Assembly (NCBI GenBank): GCA_034769895.1
Contig: CM068367.1
Location: forward strand, 703,670,885-703,734,884
Length of the DNA stretch: 64,000 bases
DNA from: Magicicada septendecula
Taxonomy: Eukaryota; Arthropoda; Insecta; Hemiptera; Cicadidae
Direction: 5' to 3'
Every line of letters starts with the position of its first letter. The stretch's first letter is position 1. Positions 36,248-48,756 of the stretch are shown here, piece after piece. Below the pieces are notes generated by a model that saw only the letters and a list, made by a program, of their open reading frames with translations, was not told the origin of the DNA and made no database searches. Position numbers and translations under genes: made by a program.

Positions 36248-37427
36248 ATGTTAGTCTCATTTTGATGCCTTTGATATTGAAGGCTTCACCCATAAGTACT
36301 TTTCAGGTGTACCAGCGTTTTTTTAGAACTTGCTTCTTTTCAGAGCCAAAAAAAACCCTGTAAAGCACTACCAATCGATTTGAAAACTGGAAACTCAGAG
36401 AATCCTAACCCATATGTTAACTTCTAGCCTGCTTCTGTCGTCATACCATTTAATTTACAAAAAAATATTCTTTTCATGTTGTGATATCGTGAAATTGATG
36501 CCTACTGATGTGCCTTTCAATATTTTTCATTTAATTCTCTTTCACTTTACTTACTGATCAACGCCCTCAGAAAAGACGCTGAGTACTACGGCCACACATT
36601 TGATAGAATGTCCCTTAACCTTGAAGAAAAGAAGAGAAGAATCTCACTTGTAAAGATAATTAATTTATTTCTAAAACTTCAAAAAATTTTTAATGTTGTG
36701 TGAAACTTCCAGTGGTAGCGCTTTCATCCACAAATTTCAGTAAGAAAAACCATCTCTGTAAATTCATATAACTTGTAGCTATTGTACAGAAAACAAATTG
36801 TAAATATAATATAAATAACATTGCATTGTATATGATTTATCTATTTAAAAATCAAAAATTAATTAAAAACAAAGCAAAAAAGGTGTCCTGGAACTATAAA
36901 ACACTACTTTTCCACGGTGTTCTGTGGAAACGGTGTATTGTAGCTAAATATCTTCTGAAAATATTAATAAAATAATAAATAATTAAAATAAAAATCTAGC
37001 ACACAACTTTCTCCACTACTTATTCGTATAGCCTTCGTATTAATAAAATTTAAACTATTGTAATTTAAACCGATAATACATGCCTTCATACTAGAATGTC
37101 GCAGAAAATGAAGCATGCACACCTACAACAGAATTTAGCATTATACACATATTGTGGAAAAATCAGGATCCCCCTTGTTCGGCCAGTACGATTCGGACTT
37201 TCTCTATATATCAATTACATAGGACTGGAAGAATAGAGTAGATAAAGTACTTACTTATTTATTTGGTGTATAAGCCTACCTGTGTCGTGTGTGTGTGTTC
37301 CCACGCGCTTTTTATCATCTCGTTGATAACGCACGTACATTCCTAGCAAGTGTCACTCCGGGCAAGTGTTCCATCCAACTCCATGCAAAAATGTACTGTT
37401 GCTTGTTACCTTCAAGGCAAGATAATG
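36051..37427. other. AT-rich stretch with CA microsatellite
   Basis: (CA)n at about 36211-36245. No supported gene; the 63-codon frame at 36172 is made by the microsatellite. Confidence 0.5.
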
Positions 37428-37639
37428 TACGAGGGTCAGTTGAAAAGTTCGCGGAGCGACATCTGTAGCTTAGCGGTAAAACTAAAATATTTCGTGTTTT
37501 GCAAGATTTGTATTTTATGTGAACTCCTGTTGATTTCCAAATGAATTTATCATTGTTTAGAAGCTGTCTAAAACTGACGTGTCATGCGTATTTTGAAAAA
37601 CGGACAAAATCAAACATCTTGGTGTGATTCTTTGTTAAA

Positions 37640-37812
37640 AATTGTTTAGCGCCAACGGAAATTCAGAACGAAATTGTAAATGTGTCAGGAGATCCTGCGA
37701 CTTTAAAACTAGCGGTTTGTAAGTAGGCACTTGAGTTTAAACGTGGTCGTACGAGCATTGAAGACCCCCCCCCCGCGCTGGCGCCCAAAGAATGCAACAA
37801 CTCAAGATGCGG
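37640..37812 (+). pseudogene. mariner transposase N-terminal fragment (plus half)
   Basis: The translation has EIQNEIVNVSGDPATLKLAV and EFKRGRTSIED followed by RPKNATT, the helix-turn-helix and linker region (FKRGRTSIEDDPRSGRPKTATT in typical mariners). A C run (CCCCCCCC) has replaced part of the DDPRSG segment. No DDD catalytic domain follows. Confidence 0.75.
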
Positions 37813-37984
37813 CAGCCATCTTGCACTACGCTTTTTCACACCAAGTTCTTAAGTTAAAGTATGATGCACACGCTCATATGAATATATGTCTATGTCATAT
37901 GTCTATGATTTGAGCAACGTCATCAACTCCTCAATCTGCGGTCTTCCACACCCTATAAAAATTTTTCAATAATACCATTTTTTG

Positions 37985-38145
37985 TTGCACTTTTTGGACG
38001 TACACTGTTGGTATCGCTTCAGTGCTTGTACGACCACGTTTAAACTCGAGTGTGCCCCATTTACCGTTGTTTCTGAAGGCGCAGCATCTCCTAACACATT
38101 TACAATTTCGTTTTGATTTTCCATTGGCGGTAAAACGTTTTTAAC
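37985..38145 (-). pseudogene. mariner transposase fragment (minus half)
   Basis: On the minus strand the same segment appears (AATGGAAAATC, GAAATTGTAAATGTGTTAGG, TTTAAACGTGGTCGTAC, AGCACTGAAG), with several stops. It is the inverted partner of 37640-37812 and about as diverged. Confidence 0.7.
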
Positions 38146-38363
38146 AGAGAATTCATCACAACTCGATATTTGATTTTGTGCGTTTTAAAAACACGCGTGA
38201 CAGGAAAATTTCAAACATCTGGTAAAAAGTAAATAAATTGACAGATATATCTGGAAATTAACAGGTGTTCACGCGACATATACGTCTTGCACCACACGAA
38301 AGATTTTAGTTCTACCACTGAGCTATAGCTGTCGCTCCGCGAGCTTTTCAACTGACCCTCGTA

Positions 38364-38786
38364 AAGCTCTCAATATGAGTTTGATGTAAAATAATCACTC
38401 CCAAAAAATTACTCAGTTTTATATGAATTATGTTATTCCGTCTCATTAAATATTTAAGAATATGTTTGAATAACCATTTATTTATATGTTTAATATTTTT
38501 ATTCCTAATTCAAGGACGTATATTATCAGTGTTCTGTTCGACTTTAGGAAATAATGGCTTCGAGAGGCTTCTGTCCTGAATGATTTAAATGACACTATCC
38601 ATTAATAACGAACTGCCTTTTTGAAATGAAATAGACCAACATAATCATACATTTTTGTACTATTTCTTTTTGCGTAGACATTTTAATGAATATGATTCAA
38701 CGAAGAAAGAATACAATTTGAACAAAGATTTTGTACGCATAATTTAGTTCTAAAGTATGTTAAAAGTAGTTAAGTATTGTTGTTAA
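38364..38786. other. AT-rich spacer, no feature seen
   Basis: No reading frame, repeat or RNA signal recognised. Confidence 0.35.
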
Positions 38787-38935
38787 AATTTATTCCCGAG
38801 CTGTTTGACCTTGGTCCATTGGCGAAGCTCGAATTTACACTGATGATGGCAGTCGATGGCACTGCCGCACGTCTGTTTTTGTTGAAAACAATGGACCACG
38901 TCCAAACAGCCCGGGAATGAATTTTAACAACATCG
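38787..38935. repeat. Mini-foldback of linker-B sequence with dead motif
   Basis: The left arm (TTTATTCCCGAGCTGTTTG, GGTCCATTG, 38787-38821) is the inverse of the right arm (CAATGGACC, CAAACAGCCCGGGAATGAAT, 38897-38935). Between the arms, on the plus strand at 38840-38870, sits CTGATGA, T, GGCAGT / ACTGCC, but GAAA is GCAC. Confidence 0.75.
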
Positions 38936-41900
38936 ACTCCGGCCGTGTAAGCCTACGAAGTAGATAAGTATTACTTCATTATTCAATTAATAATAGCCTA
39001 TTAAATAGTATACTACAGGCCCACTGCAGTTTTCACAACTGAAACTTAGCTTTTTAAATTCCAGCGAAAAACAGTGGTATTACGTGTTTCTCCAGAACGT
39101 TTATTTGTTATGGTGAGTGTGTGTGTGCGCGCGCGATAAGGCACAACATATTTTAGGGTTATTTATATTTAAGGAGCTGAACAATTAGCAAACAAAAAGT
39201 GGTAAGCACACAAACAGGTTGTATATCCAGTTACTGAGCAACAAACCTGAAGAATCGTGTGGTTTAAATTTAATCATAAAAACAGACGCGTTCTAATCGT
39301 TTCTGTACAATTAATTTTCATCACCATTTTCAACATGTCGGACGAATTGTAATCCATCACTTGGAATGTGTTGACTGCGTGTTGATGTTCTCTCTATCAT
39401 TACCAGCTGTGTATTTTAGCTGCCGTGTTCTGTATTGCACAGCTGACATTTGTGTCTGAATTGTATTTTATTTTACGTTCGGAAAAAATAAAAAGAATTG
39501 TGCGTTTAACTTTTTTTCACAATTTTGTGGAGGGAACTAAACACTTTTTACTTGAAACTTATCTGATGAGAATGTCACTGAGTGTAATTAGGTGGATGAA
39601 ACGTCTGTTGTTGACAAATTGTAGAATAAAACTGGAAGCCAAAAGAAACTGTAAGAAGAAGCCAGTAATTAATATTATAATCTCTTTGTCAAGGATGAAC
39701 TAAGCAAATTCATGGTTTTTCATTTGTGAAGGAGCACGTTGGCACGCATTACACACACCCACACTTTCCAACGTTAAAATTATTATTAGTATTATTATTA
39801 TAAATTCAATCATCCTGTGTTAATATACTGCGACAGTACAAATAAGAGGTGTACTGAGCATGGAATATAAAAATTTAAATATACCTAATAAACTGTAAAT
39901 AATTAATAATATATTAGAAATAAGCATGTCAGGGATTGCAAGCTTGGCTCAGACAAAAATATGAACAGGTGTTTCGACCTGAATCGACGTGCACACACAC
40001 ACAAATGTAACTGAAAGTGTGTACACCAGTATTTTGCTAGTGTGTGTGAACGCAGGTCTATGCAGGCGAGTTTGCCACCCCAAGATGAATAATTGCACAA
40101 TTACTGTTTTTCCGTAATTATTCATAAACTATAATTAAGAATTAAAATCCAAAACCACAATAAAATGTAATAAAATTTACTAAATACTGTGTACGAAAAC
40201 CACGCGAAAGTGACACACCGTACGAGTGTAATAGTGAAATAACTGTGTACAAATCGAAAGGGTTAAGTTGCAATGTCCAAAATTACAGTGAACATGTGTT
40301 GTAAAAATAGTTATAAGATAAGTATAAGAGTATACTTACAGGACTCTGCAATTCGCAGAAATATAAGAAATAGCGAAATTGACAAAGAGTGGGGGAACTG
40401 AATCCAGAGACAGTTTCTGACATGCCGATTTCGTACCACTGCAGGTGTCGACCAAGACATGGGTATAAATAGGACACGCAAGCTACAGTGGTTCTCTTTC
40501 TTAAATCATCCACGGTGCAGCGGGAGCTTATGCCCGTCCGCACGGCGTATTTATTTTTTTGTAAATAATTTAAATTTTCCAGTTACATACAACTATGTAA
40601 CTAAGTTATAAATACAATCATTTTAAATAATAACAGCAGTACATAAGAAGAATTACATAAGAAGATCCATTGACGTCAGAAACAACAAGAGGAGAGTTCC
40701 AGAGAGTGATACGACGCTGGACAAGAGGAGAGTTCCAGAGAGTGATACGACGCTGGACAAGAAGGAGTGATTCGACGCTGGACAAGAGGAGAAGAGAGAC
40801 AGCCGACGCTGGAGTGCGAGACGAGGACGACTACAGATGTATCAAAATGATCGAGTATGATTGACGACAATAAGGTGATAAACAACTTATTTATATCTTA
40901 ATCGTACAATGAACTCAAAGACAATTAAAGACATTTCTATTTTATTTTAAAGTAAGAGCCAATGTTTCTTGTAAAGTAGAATTAAAAACATAGATGTTTT
41001 AGAAATACGATTAACGTATCAAGAGCTCAGATTAATATGAAATAAAATGAATATAAAGCATTTAAATGAAAACAATTAGTATTTGAGATAAAACAGTACT
41101 GAGAAACAAAAGATAAATTAAATAACTATTAATATTTTGAGTACATTACAATATATAAAAAAAGAGATTTAAATATTGATATTTTGAAACACATTAATTG
41201 ACTGAGTAGTATGAAAATGAGATTTTTCTTTAATACAATAATTAGTAGAATAGAATATTTAGTCAGTAAGAATGTATATAGCATAAGCCTTACGGCATAA
41301 TAACAAATAATAACGAATGTCTTAAATCGAAGTCAGTGCCATGTGCACAATTTTTAATAATATCAAATAAATTTGAAATACCGTTACAAGTTACATAGAG
41401 GTGTTATTGCAGATACACCTGAAACCGAATTTAAATGTTATATTGTTACATAATTTGTCAATCTTGAACATGAGACCGGTCACGCTAAATTTGTGTATAT
41501 GTATATGTGTTTATGTATATGTATTGTTGCATATTTGGCTCCCAAAGAACGTGGGGCTATACAAATTAAAGTACATATAAAAATTCACACACATAAATAC
41601 GTTGCAATACCTAATGCAACTGTATCGTATACATACAGGATAGGTCGTAGGATTTTGTGTATTCGTTGCGCTAAGTATGATTATTGCGTTTGATTGTATT
41701 ATAATAAAAAAAACCCATCGATTTATTGGTTAGGAAAAAATAATTAAAACTTAAAATTCAAAAATATGAATTTAGAATTTTCTTTTGTGGAAAGCTACAA
41801 TGAAACATATTATACATCTTACGTGTCTCACACAAGAATAAATACAAACATCAAAACATAAAACACATATATTAAAAAAAGCAATTTTAAAGCTATTTAA

Positions 41901-43605
41901 ATTGCTTGGGCGTCTGACATGAGTATCAATTTTGAATAATTATTTGTTTTTTAACTACATAAAATCATCTACGAAAGTATTATTAAATTTATTAAGTAAA
42001 ATTGAAAGTTTACTATTAACATTTTAATAAAATAATATTTACTTCAAGTAAAAAGTATTATTAGTTACAATAGTGCACACATTTTAAATTAAATATAAAA
42101 ATTATTTGTAATAAAATCTTATAATTACATATTACTTATTTTACTTTGAATATTTACACTATTTAATTTATGTAATTGTTTTGCTTTGTTAGACCATAGT
42201 AGTCTACTGTTGTTTATAAGTTCTTTCTTCAAAATAATTGTTCATTTTTCACCTGTGTATCGGGTGCGTTACTGCTGAGAAGCTATTGGTGCTGTGTGCG
42301 GCTCCTGGATGTTGGTGATGATGGTGTGCTGATTGACACGTATACTGTTAGTTGTCTGTGTTACTATTGCGTGATGATGATGATGGCCTGGTGCTACTCC
42401 GTCAATCGTTATATGAGCTGGTTACAGCTTCACCATAATGCTGATGTTGACAAGTCTATGTCGCTGAGTTGACCGAATTCCGTCTCTAACCTGCACAACT
42501 TGGTCTAACCGTCCCTTTTCAACTCATCACTGTTAGTAACGGTAGAATTGATATTCAAACCAGCGGTGACATTAAAAACAGGCGTAATTCACTTCAGCTT
42601 ACATAACTTCATTTTTCCACCTATTGCAATAATTTTACGTCAACACACGCGTCTATGAGTACGTCTTTCAATGGCATTGTCAGATTTCCGATACGTATTT
42701 TGGTTACGTAAGTTGTAAATTTCATTAAATATACGTATAGGCCTACTCATTCATTCATGTCTGAACCAGAGCTCACTAACACAAGTAAAATACATACGTA
42801 CACAGAAATGCTCGCTTTGGTTATACAAAACAAGCAGAAGTACTCTCGCGTGTACAGAGGAGTGATGATTAGTTTGGTAGGCTTGAAGATTTCAGAGAGT
42901 AAGGTTGTGAGCTGCGAGGACAGCAATGATTCACATCTAGTTTTTTACGTGATGTATTCCAAAGTATTTCTGACATCATCAGCAAAGTATCTATTCACCT
43001 TACTGCCAACGTTACTTTCCCCTCATCATAGGCATAAAATCTATCTACTGCTACACCGTTCAGTAGGGACATATGCAGCAATCCCTTCGTTAACACTTCT
43101 CTAGGCAGGTGCAAAGCGAAAACTGAAACAATTCCAACACCCCATGGCATCATTACCAACTCGCCTTGCTTTCTCTATAACAAGGATATCAAGAACTGCT
43201 CAAGGAAGAAGCTCTCCTGACACTTTGGTAAAAAGACACTGAGCTCTGCTGGGGAATCCATTATATTTCCGTATATACGCCTTCTTAAGGGATTTATTAT
43301 CACTGATACTATATAAAAAGTTGTCATCCCTACTGATACCACCCAGAAGGTGTCATCCCCGTTCTTTGTCTATACAATGAGCCTCCTGTCGAGAGTCGAT
43401 TGCTCCATGATACACGAGCGGGTTTGCGTCGACGACAGCAACTGGAGCAGGTTTGCACCGGCGATCAACTAGAGCCGAGCTGGAGATAGCCTGTTGCACA
43501 ACTAAGAGGTATTCTTTGCTTCACTCTGAGTGCTTCACCCTAACAGCTGACACACATGCCATAAACTCGCCCAAATTCTCCGAACTTTATTTAAAACTAT
43601 ATGTA
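38936..43605. other. AT-rich stretch without supported genes
   Basis: A CG/GT tract (about 39118-39138) and a 36-bp tandem repeat (40685-40781, listed separately) are present. The frames at 39425-39703 and 42757-43104 have no domain, and no splice or homology evidence. Poor in coding signal throughout. Confidence 0.35.
40685..40781 (+). repeat. 36-bp tandem repeat, 2.7 copies
   Basis: Two identical 36-bp units at 40685-40720 and 40721-40756 (ACAAGAGGAGAGTTCCAGAG ... GACGCTGG), then a third shortened copy to 40781 and a further GACAAGAGGAGAAG. Because 36 is a multiple of three, a plus-strand frame (40670-40864) repeats RGEFQRVIRRWT twice, and this makes the short basic reading frame seen there. 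Confidence 0.9.
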
Positions 43606-43637
43606 CCTAACCTAACCTAACCTAACCTAACCTAACC
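43606..43637. repeat. Interstitial telomere-type repeat (CCTAA)n
   Basis: Six CCTAA units plus CC, the complement of TTAGG, the ancestral arthropod telomere repeat. It is flanked by ordinary AT-rich sequence on both sides, so it is interstitial. Confidence 0.9.
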
Positions 43638-46238
43638 AACACTTTGTGCAAACGTAACTCCCTAAAGAGTGTTAGAATCATCCTTCAGTCATCGGAGTTA
43701 CTATGACGCTAATACATCGGATAAGGCTTGAGTCCCAACACTATAGCAGTTTTTTGAATTTGGAAAAACTAAAGCAGTTGACTACGTTCACCAAAACCTT
43801 GCGAAGATAAGGTAATGGATTCGCTGATAATTAAATTTTAATCATACAATTTTGTACCCATTGAATTGGATATATTACGTTACCTTGAATCTAAAATTAT
43901 GTCAATTACATTGTAAAGACATAAAAAACTATACTCTTTACACTTTAACGTACTGATAACGAAAGTTAAAGAAATCGACACACACAATTTATAAATCGCA
44001 GATGATAAAAATTCGAAAAATATATTGCGAACGATAAGTAAAAATGCAATAAACGGAATTTACTTAACTAAGTATGTGCAAAATTCATTAGCCGATCCCA
44101 CGAGCCTCAGTCCAATTTAAATGTGCTGCTATACGTGTTAGAAATCGATATTCACAACTACCGTAGTTTTGCGACTTTGTAAGTGGTATTATACACTGTA
44201 TTATACTATAATAATTGTTATTATTGTTTATTTATTTCTTAAAAACACAAGACCTCTTTTGTACCGTGGAAAAATTATGTTCATGTTCATTCATCACGGT
44301 TAAGTGGGTTCTATTAGATTTTAGTTGTGACATCTTTAGATTGTTTGCACTATTCACACAATGCTTTGTATACAATTGACAGTGTGCTAAATATATAATT
44401 ACTCTGGAACTGTGAAAACCAAAATTTTGATGAAACACCTAATAAAAGAACAGTATGAATAATAACATCTTACATTCTATTAGCCTTAGTTAATGAACAC
44501 TGTGAGAAACACATTTTGTGTGTGCGTTGTGTGTGTGTGTGTGTTGTAACTCCTCAAGTCTCTTGTATACATAACTTATTTATACAAATAATTACCTACT
44601 TTATCTAACAAGTAATATATATTGTAATCATCTGACTTAACATTCCACCAGAGCCTGCCTGAACGCTGGCATATCTTATACTCTTGTGTAATATCAGTGT
44701 CATTAAATCATCAGAGATGTCCTGTTTCTTCTGTTTTTTTACATCTTGGACCTTATTTCTCCCGTATTTCTCCCTATCACGATACCTTGCAGTACGTCGT
44801 CGCATCTATGTAAAAGTAGTTATTTTTTAATTAATCTCTGCTATTCATTTACCACATTTCTCATATTACTCTATTTCGTCATTTCATTTCTTCTATTGTT
44901 TCTTTCTGTTATCTTATGGCAGTGCATCTTCATTGTTTGTTACCGTTTCACCCACAGTGTAATTAGTTTCATTCACAGACGACAGACTCAATTGGTGTTA
45001 CCTTGATAATACTTTATATTGGTACGGTCTATCCATATTAATCCTAAGACATAGAATTTTCTTTGAATAGAATTTTCTGTGTGACATAGAATTCTTTGTG
45101 TAATTTTCTTGTTGGCTGTCAGGTTCTGCCCATCACCACTGCGGCTGTTCACTAAATGTGCAAATATCAGATTAAAAAAAAAAAAATATATATATATATA
45201 TATATATCATCTGTTTTATTTCTCCGTTTTCCATTCGAATCCTCCGTGCAAAGCAAGTTCATTTTATTTATTTCACGTGCAAATTGATTTGACCTATATT
45301 AATCGTCTTTAATATTTAGGAAAGAGTCAGCAAGTATCCTCACATATCTCTTATTCTTACAAAATGCTCAGTTTGACTTTTGTGTAAAACGAATTTCGGT
45401 TTTCTCGCAATTAGCAGACGGTATAGAAAATTATTTTCCAAGCTGCCTGCAGCATTCTAAACCAATATTTACTGTTTGTATTTTGAAAGATCAAACGATT
45501 GTGCTTTAAATGCTTTAAGACCGATGTCTTAAAGGTTTTAATTTATTAAAACATACATACTATACTGCCCAGTATATAGTGAAAATACTATCCAGACACA
45601 TTACCTTATATGAGAAGATTTCGAACATTTTACTCTATGTTCATCATAATTCAGTGCAGTGCTTGAAATATGTCATCACACATAAGATATTCTTATTATA
45701 AAAGATAATAATAATAATAATAATAATAACAACAACAACAACAACAATCATCTCAATAAAAGCATTTAAATATTATTAATTGATACATTATTGTTTGTGT
45801 GTGTGTGTGTTGTTTTGTGTACGCGCGCCGTTTGTTTCTCTTCTCATTTGAAATAGTTTGTATGGATTTATTGTAATAACTGACGTTTCCCTAACATCAT
45901 AATACGTACTGACAGTGGAAAATGGTTACAAAGTTAGGGTAGACTGTACTCTACGTAAATGAATCAAAATCAACGTGTTTTAGTTAATTGCATAACGCCA
46001 GCTCAGCAGCCGAAGATACGTTTCACACTGACTATCTGATAATAAGATTTATCACTGCGCCGCAGAAAACAAACTTTTTCTACTAGTTTTGATAAAGACT
46101 ATATTGTTATAAGATTATATATTATTTCTTTTCATATTAACTGAGGAATGAAAATGTTTGTCAAGATAATGTAAGATCTTGATCTACGTCCCTGAAAATC
46201 TATAAAAGTGGTTCCTGAATTTGTGTGTGTGTGTGTTT

Positions 46239-46281
<43 letters not shown>

Positions 46282-47340
46282 AAAGTTAATTATGTCTAAC
46301 GTTGTAACGATCGACGGATTGTTCATTAACATTTCTGCGTTGTCCGACCTATCAAATTCTTGTTAGGCTTCCATCTGCCTATTTAATTATATTTCGCCAA
46401 ATGATTAATTCAGTGTAGACCTCATACAACAACTAAAGTGGTTTGTGCATTCTTTTTGGTCTTCTTAATAATATTTCAGCATTTTCTTTTCACTTAAAAT
46501 ATTTTTTAGTTTTTCTAGATGTATTAAAAAATTAGTATTAGATATGTAATAAATAATATTTCCACATTCATTACAACACACCATGTTAATACCAGATTCA
46601 GTTTTCACAAAATTCAATTCATAAATGAAGCCAGAAAAACTACCTTCAAAGCAATAATTTCAAGAACAGTTAAGAGCCGTATTCTTTAAATGCAGGTATA
46701 CTACTAAGAAAATTCAGATGATCTGCTTTTTGATGAGATTTTGTTTTACTTTTTATTGCGTTAGATAGCCTACTATATGTTACAAGTGTTTAACATTTGT
46801 GTAAGATAAAATTCGCAGATAAATGTACTCATCAGTATTTCCTAATTACATTTCTATCAATAATATACCCCGATAATTTTCTGCATTATGAATATAAAAT
46901 ATTGTTTATGTTATGAAAGCAATTTAAATTTGAAAACAAATTAAAAATAATATTAACTAAGTTCATCTTATTTATTCCTGCAAAAAAACTTTATAGAGGA
47001 GTTCAATGTGAAGGCTCAATTAATACCTAATTAGTACCAACTCAGCAATTCCGGTGTAAAAAGTTATATATTCAAATTTTAAATACACCATGCACACTTG
47101 ATTTTGGAATGCATTATACAAACAATGGCTACTTACACATTGCACGTGAAGAACGTACCTATATTACTCAGAACAGTAATTATTATTTTTTATAATTTCA
47201 TTGTGTGAAATTACGTTGCACCTTACAACAAATTAAGATTTAAGACAAGTCGCAAATCAACTTACTACTTATTTTCAGATAGCGCGGTTGCTTTCATGCA
47301 GATAGACCCATGCTAGACGTGACTTGTTTTGTTTTTCGGT
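43638..47340. other. AT-rich stretch rich in microsatellites
   Basis: Simple repeats: GT at about 44518-44543, A run plus (TA)n at about 45174-45206, (TAA)n and (CAA)n at 45707-45748, GT at about 45796-45811, GA at about 46242-46275. Reading frames here (44746-45006, 45109-45312, 46132-46332) are caused by low-complexity sequence. No gene supported. Confidence 0.45.
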
Positions 47341-47460
47341 TGCTTTAGGGCAGCCGGGGAATATGGTTCATACACCCTCCATGGACGTTTCGCCGACCGC
47401 GTTAGGCCTCGAACCTTCCGTCGATCAGAGGGCCTCTTCGGACGTCGAGCTGATCTAAAA
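47340..47460 (-). repeat. GC-rich repeat segment with related motif
   Basis: On the minus strand CCGAAGA, GGCC... and GGCGAAACGTCC (47388-47453) resemble an elongated version of the hammerhead-like arrangement, but the opening CTGA is CCGA and the hairpin is long. A likely retroelement fragment. Confidence 0.3.
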
Positions 47461-47689
47461 CAACTATCCTACAAACAACTGACGGCTATTCGGAAATAGT
47501 CTCAATCGCTAGATAAGCTGAAAACGACCTACGGCACTGTCACGGGCGCAGGCGAGCACATCCTGCTCTTACTAAGCGACAAACCGATTCCGATGAACGT
47601 TCATTACAGGCAGTATCCCGCCGAGAAAAGTCTTTGAGCTCTACGCCTAATCCTCAGACCCCCAGCGTCTGTTAGAACGAAAATGAGGA

Positions 47690-47965
47690 AGCCAAGGCCG
47701 TCTTATTAGTACGTGGAAACGGTCGGAGTATCCGATGGCTACAGTGTATATACGAGCAAGGAGAGAGGCGGTTCAACCCTCTCGGCTGCCGCTTCTTTAG
47801 AGAACTGTATACAATGGTATATAACGTAAAAATCGCGGGAAGCGGATGTCTGGAGATTGTGGGCACTGCCCGGGTGAACGCCACTTTCTTCTGTATTGTT
47901 CTGTCATATGTTTGCAGGATGAGGTTCCTCGTTGCGCGAACTAAAGTGGACGGTGGGAAGGCTGA
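47690..47965 (+). pseudogene. R1-type LINE C-terminal zinc-knuckle remnant
   Basis: GC-rich against an AT-rich background. The translation gives CRFFRELYTMVYNVKIAGSG, then after a frameshift GDCGHCPGERHFLLYC, a C-x2-C-x4-H-x4-C knuckle as found at the C-terminus of R1/Jockey reverse transcriptases. Frames are broken on both sides and no RT motif survives. The wider GC-rich block reaches to about 48300 and may belong to the same element. Confidence 0.5.
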
Positions 47966-48756
47966 ATATGACGTTTCCTAGCTCCCACGCTTCCATGGCA
48001 GCTGCTCCACGGCACTAAGACGTCCTGACATAGGTGATAGATCGTAGTCACCGTGGAGCCGTCAGCCGCTTTCGGTGGGGTGACCGACGGCTTTCGCAGA
48101 GGCCGAAGCCCGAGCATGGACGACAGCTCAACCGAGGCAGCTTTAATAAGTTTATGGCTCTAACTGTACCACTCCCGAAGAGATGCTGGGTATGTTTGAG
48201 CCCTGAGTACTGATGAAACTTTCTAGCCCAATTAGAGAGAATGACGAATGACGTATCGGATTCAGTCGTGGACTGAGACAACTGTACAAAAACCCTAGCA
48301 TCATAGAGTGTGGAATATTACTTGAATAGACGAACGATGTTTGGAGGTTAAAACACGTTTAGTCATCGTCGATTTGCATTTAACAATGTAGAGGCATTCT
48401 GCTTCCTCGTAAATGATGGAGTGTTAGTAAATCTTTTATGAGAACGAAGTCAAATGTTTTCTAATGTGACAAGATGAACTGTTCGACAATTCTAAATCTT
48501 AAAAAATTAATCTAGGCTCACAGATTGTACAACACCATGTGCTCGTAAACCGTGTTTCGTCCAACCTTGACATTCTGATTGAGTACCTAAAAAATTAAAA
48601 ATAAGTAGTAGAATTATTTTTCTTTACGAATCAGTTTTTTATTCAAACTTACTGGCATACTGTATATAGCGTTAAATTGTTTCATGTAGTGTGTACTTTC
48701 ATGCCATGCTTTCGAAACGCTAGAAATTTAAATGATGAACTGAAAATTTCCATTTT
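47966..48756. other. Tail of GC-rich block, then AT-rich DNA
   Basis: GC-rich sequence continues to about 48300 with no intact frame, then AT-rich sequence without a recognised feature up to the start of satellite array 2. Confidence 0.35.

Larger units (their letters stand above)
37430..38361. mobile_element. Palindromic mariner element with TA duplication
   Basis: Ends CGAGGGTCAGTTGAAAAG and its inverse CTTTTCAACTGACCCTCG, flanked by TA at 37428-37429 and 38362-38363, the mariner target duplication. Both halves carry the same 5' part of a mariner transposase in opposite orientation (37640-37812 plus, 37985-38145 minus), so the element is an inverted duplication of a mariner 5' half rather than a simple deletion. 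Between the halves is about 100-170 bp of other sequence (37813-37984). The inner side of each end carries CTCAGTGGTAGAAC-like text resembling a tRNA A box. Confidence 0.85.

Noticed and set aside
37440-37480. tRNA or SINE head suggested by an A-box-like sequence
   Set aside because: No B box (GGTTCGAATCC type) at the right distance and the sequence is part of a mariner terminal repeat.
42757-43104. 115-codon frame
   Set aside because: No recognised domain or splice signals; its neighbourhood is ordinary AT-rich DNA.
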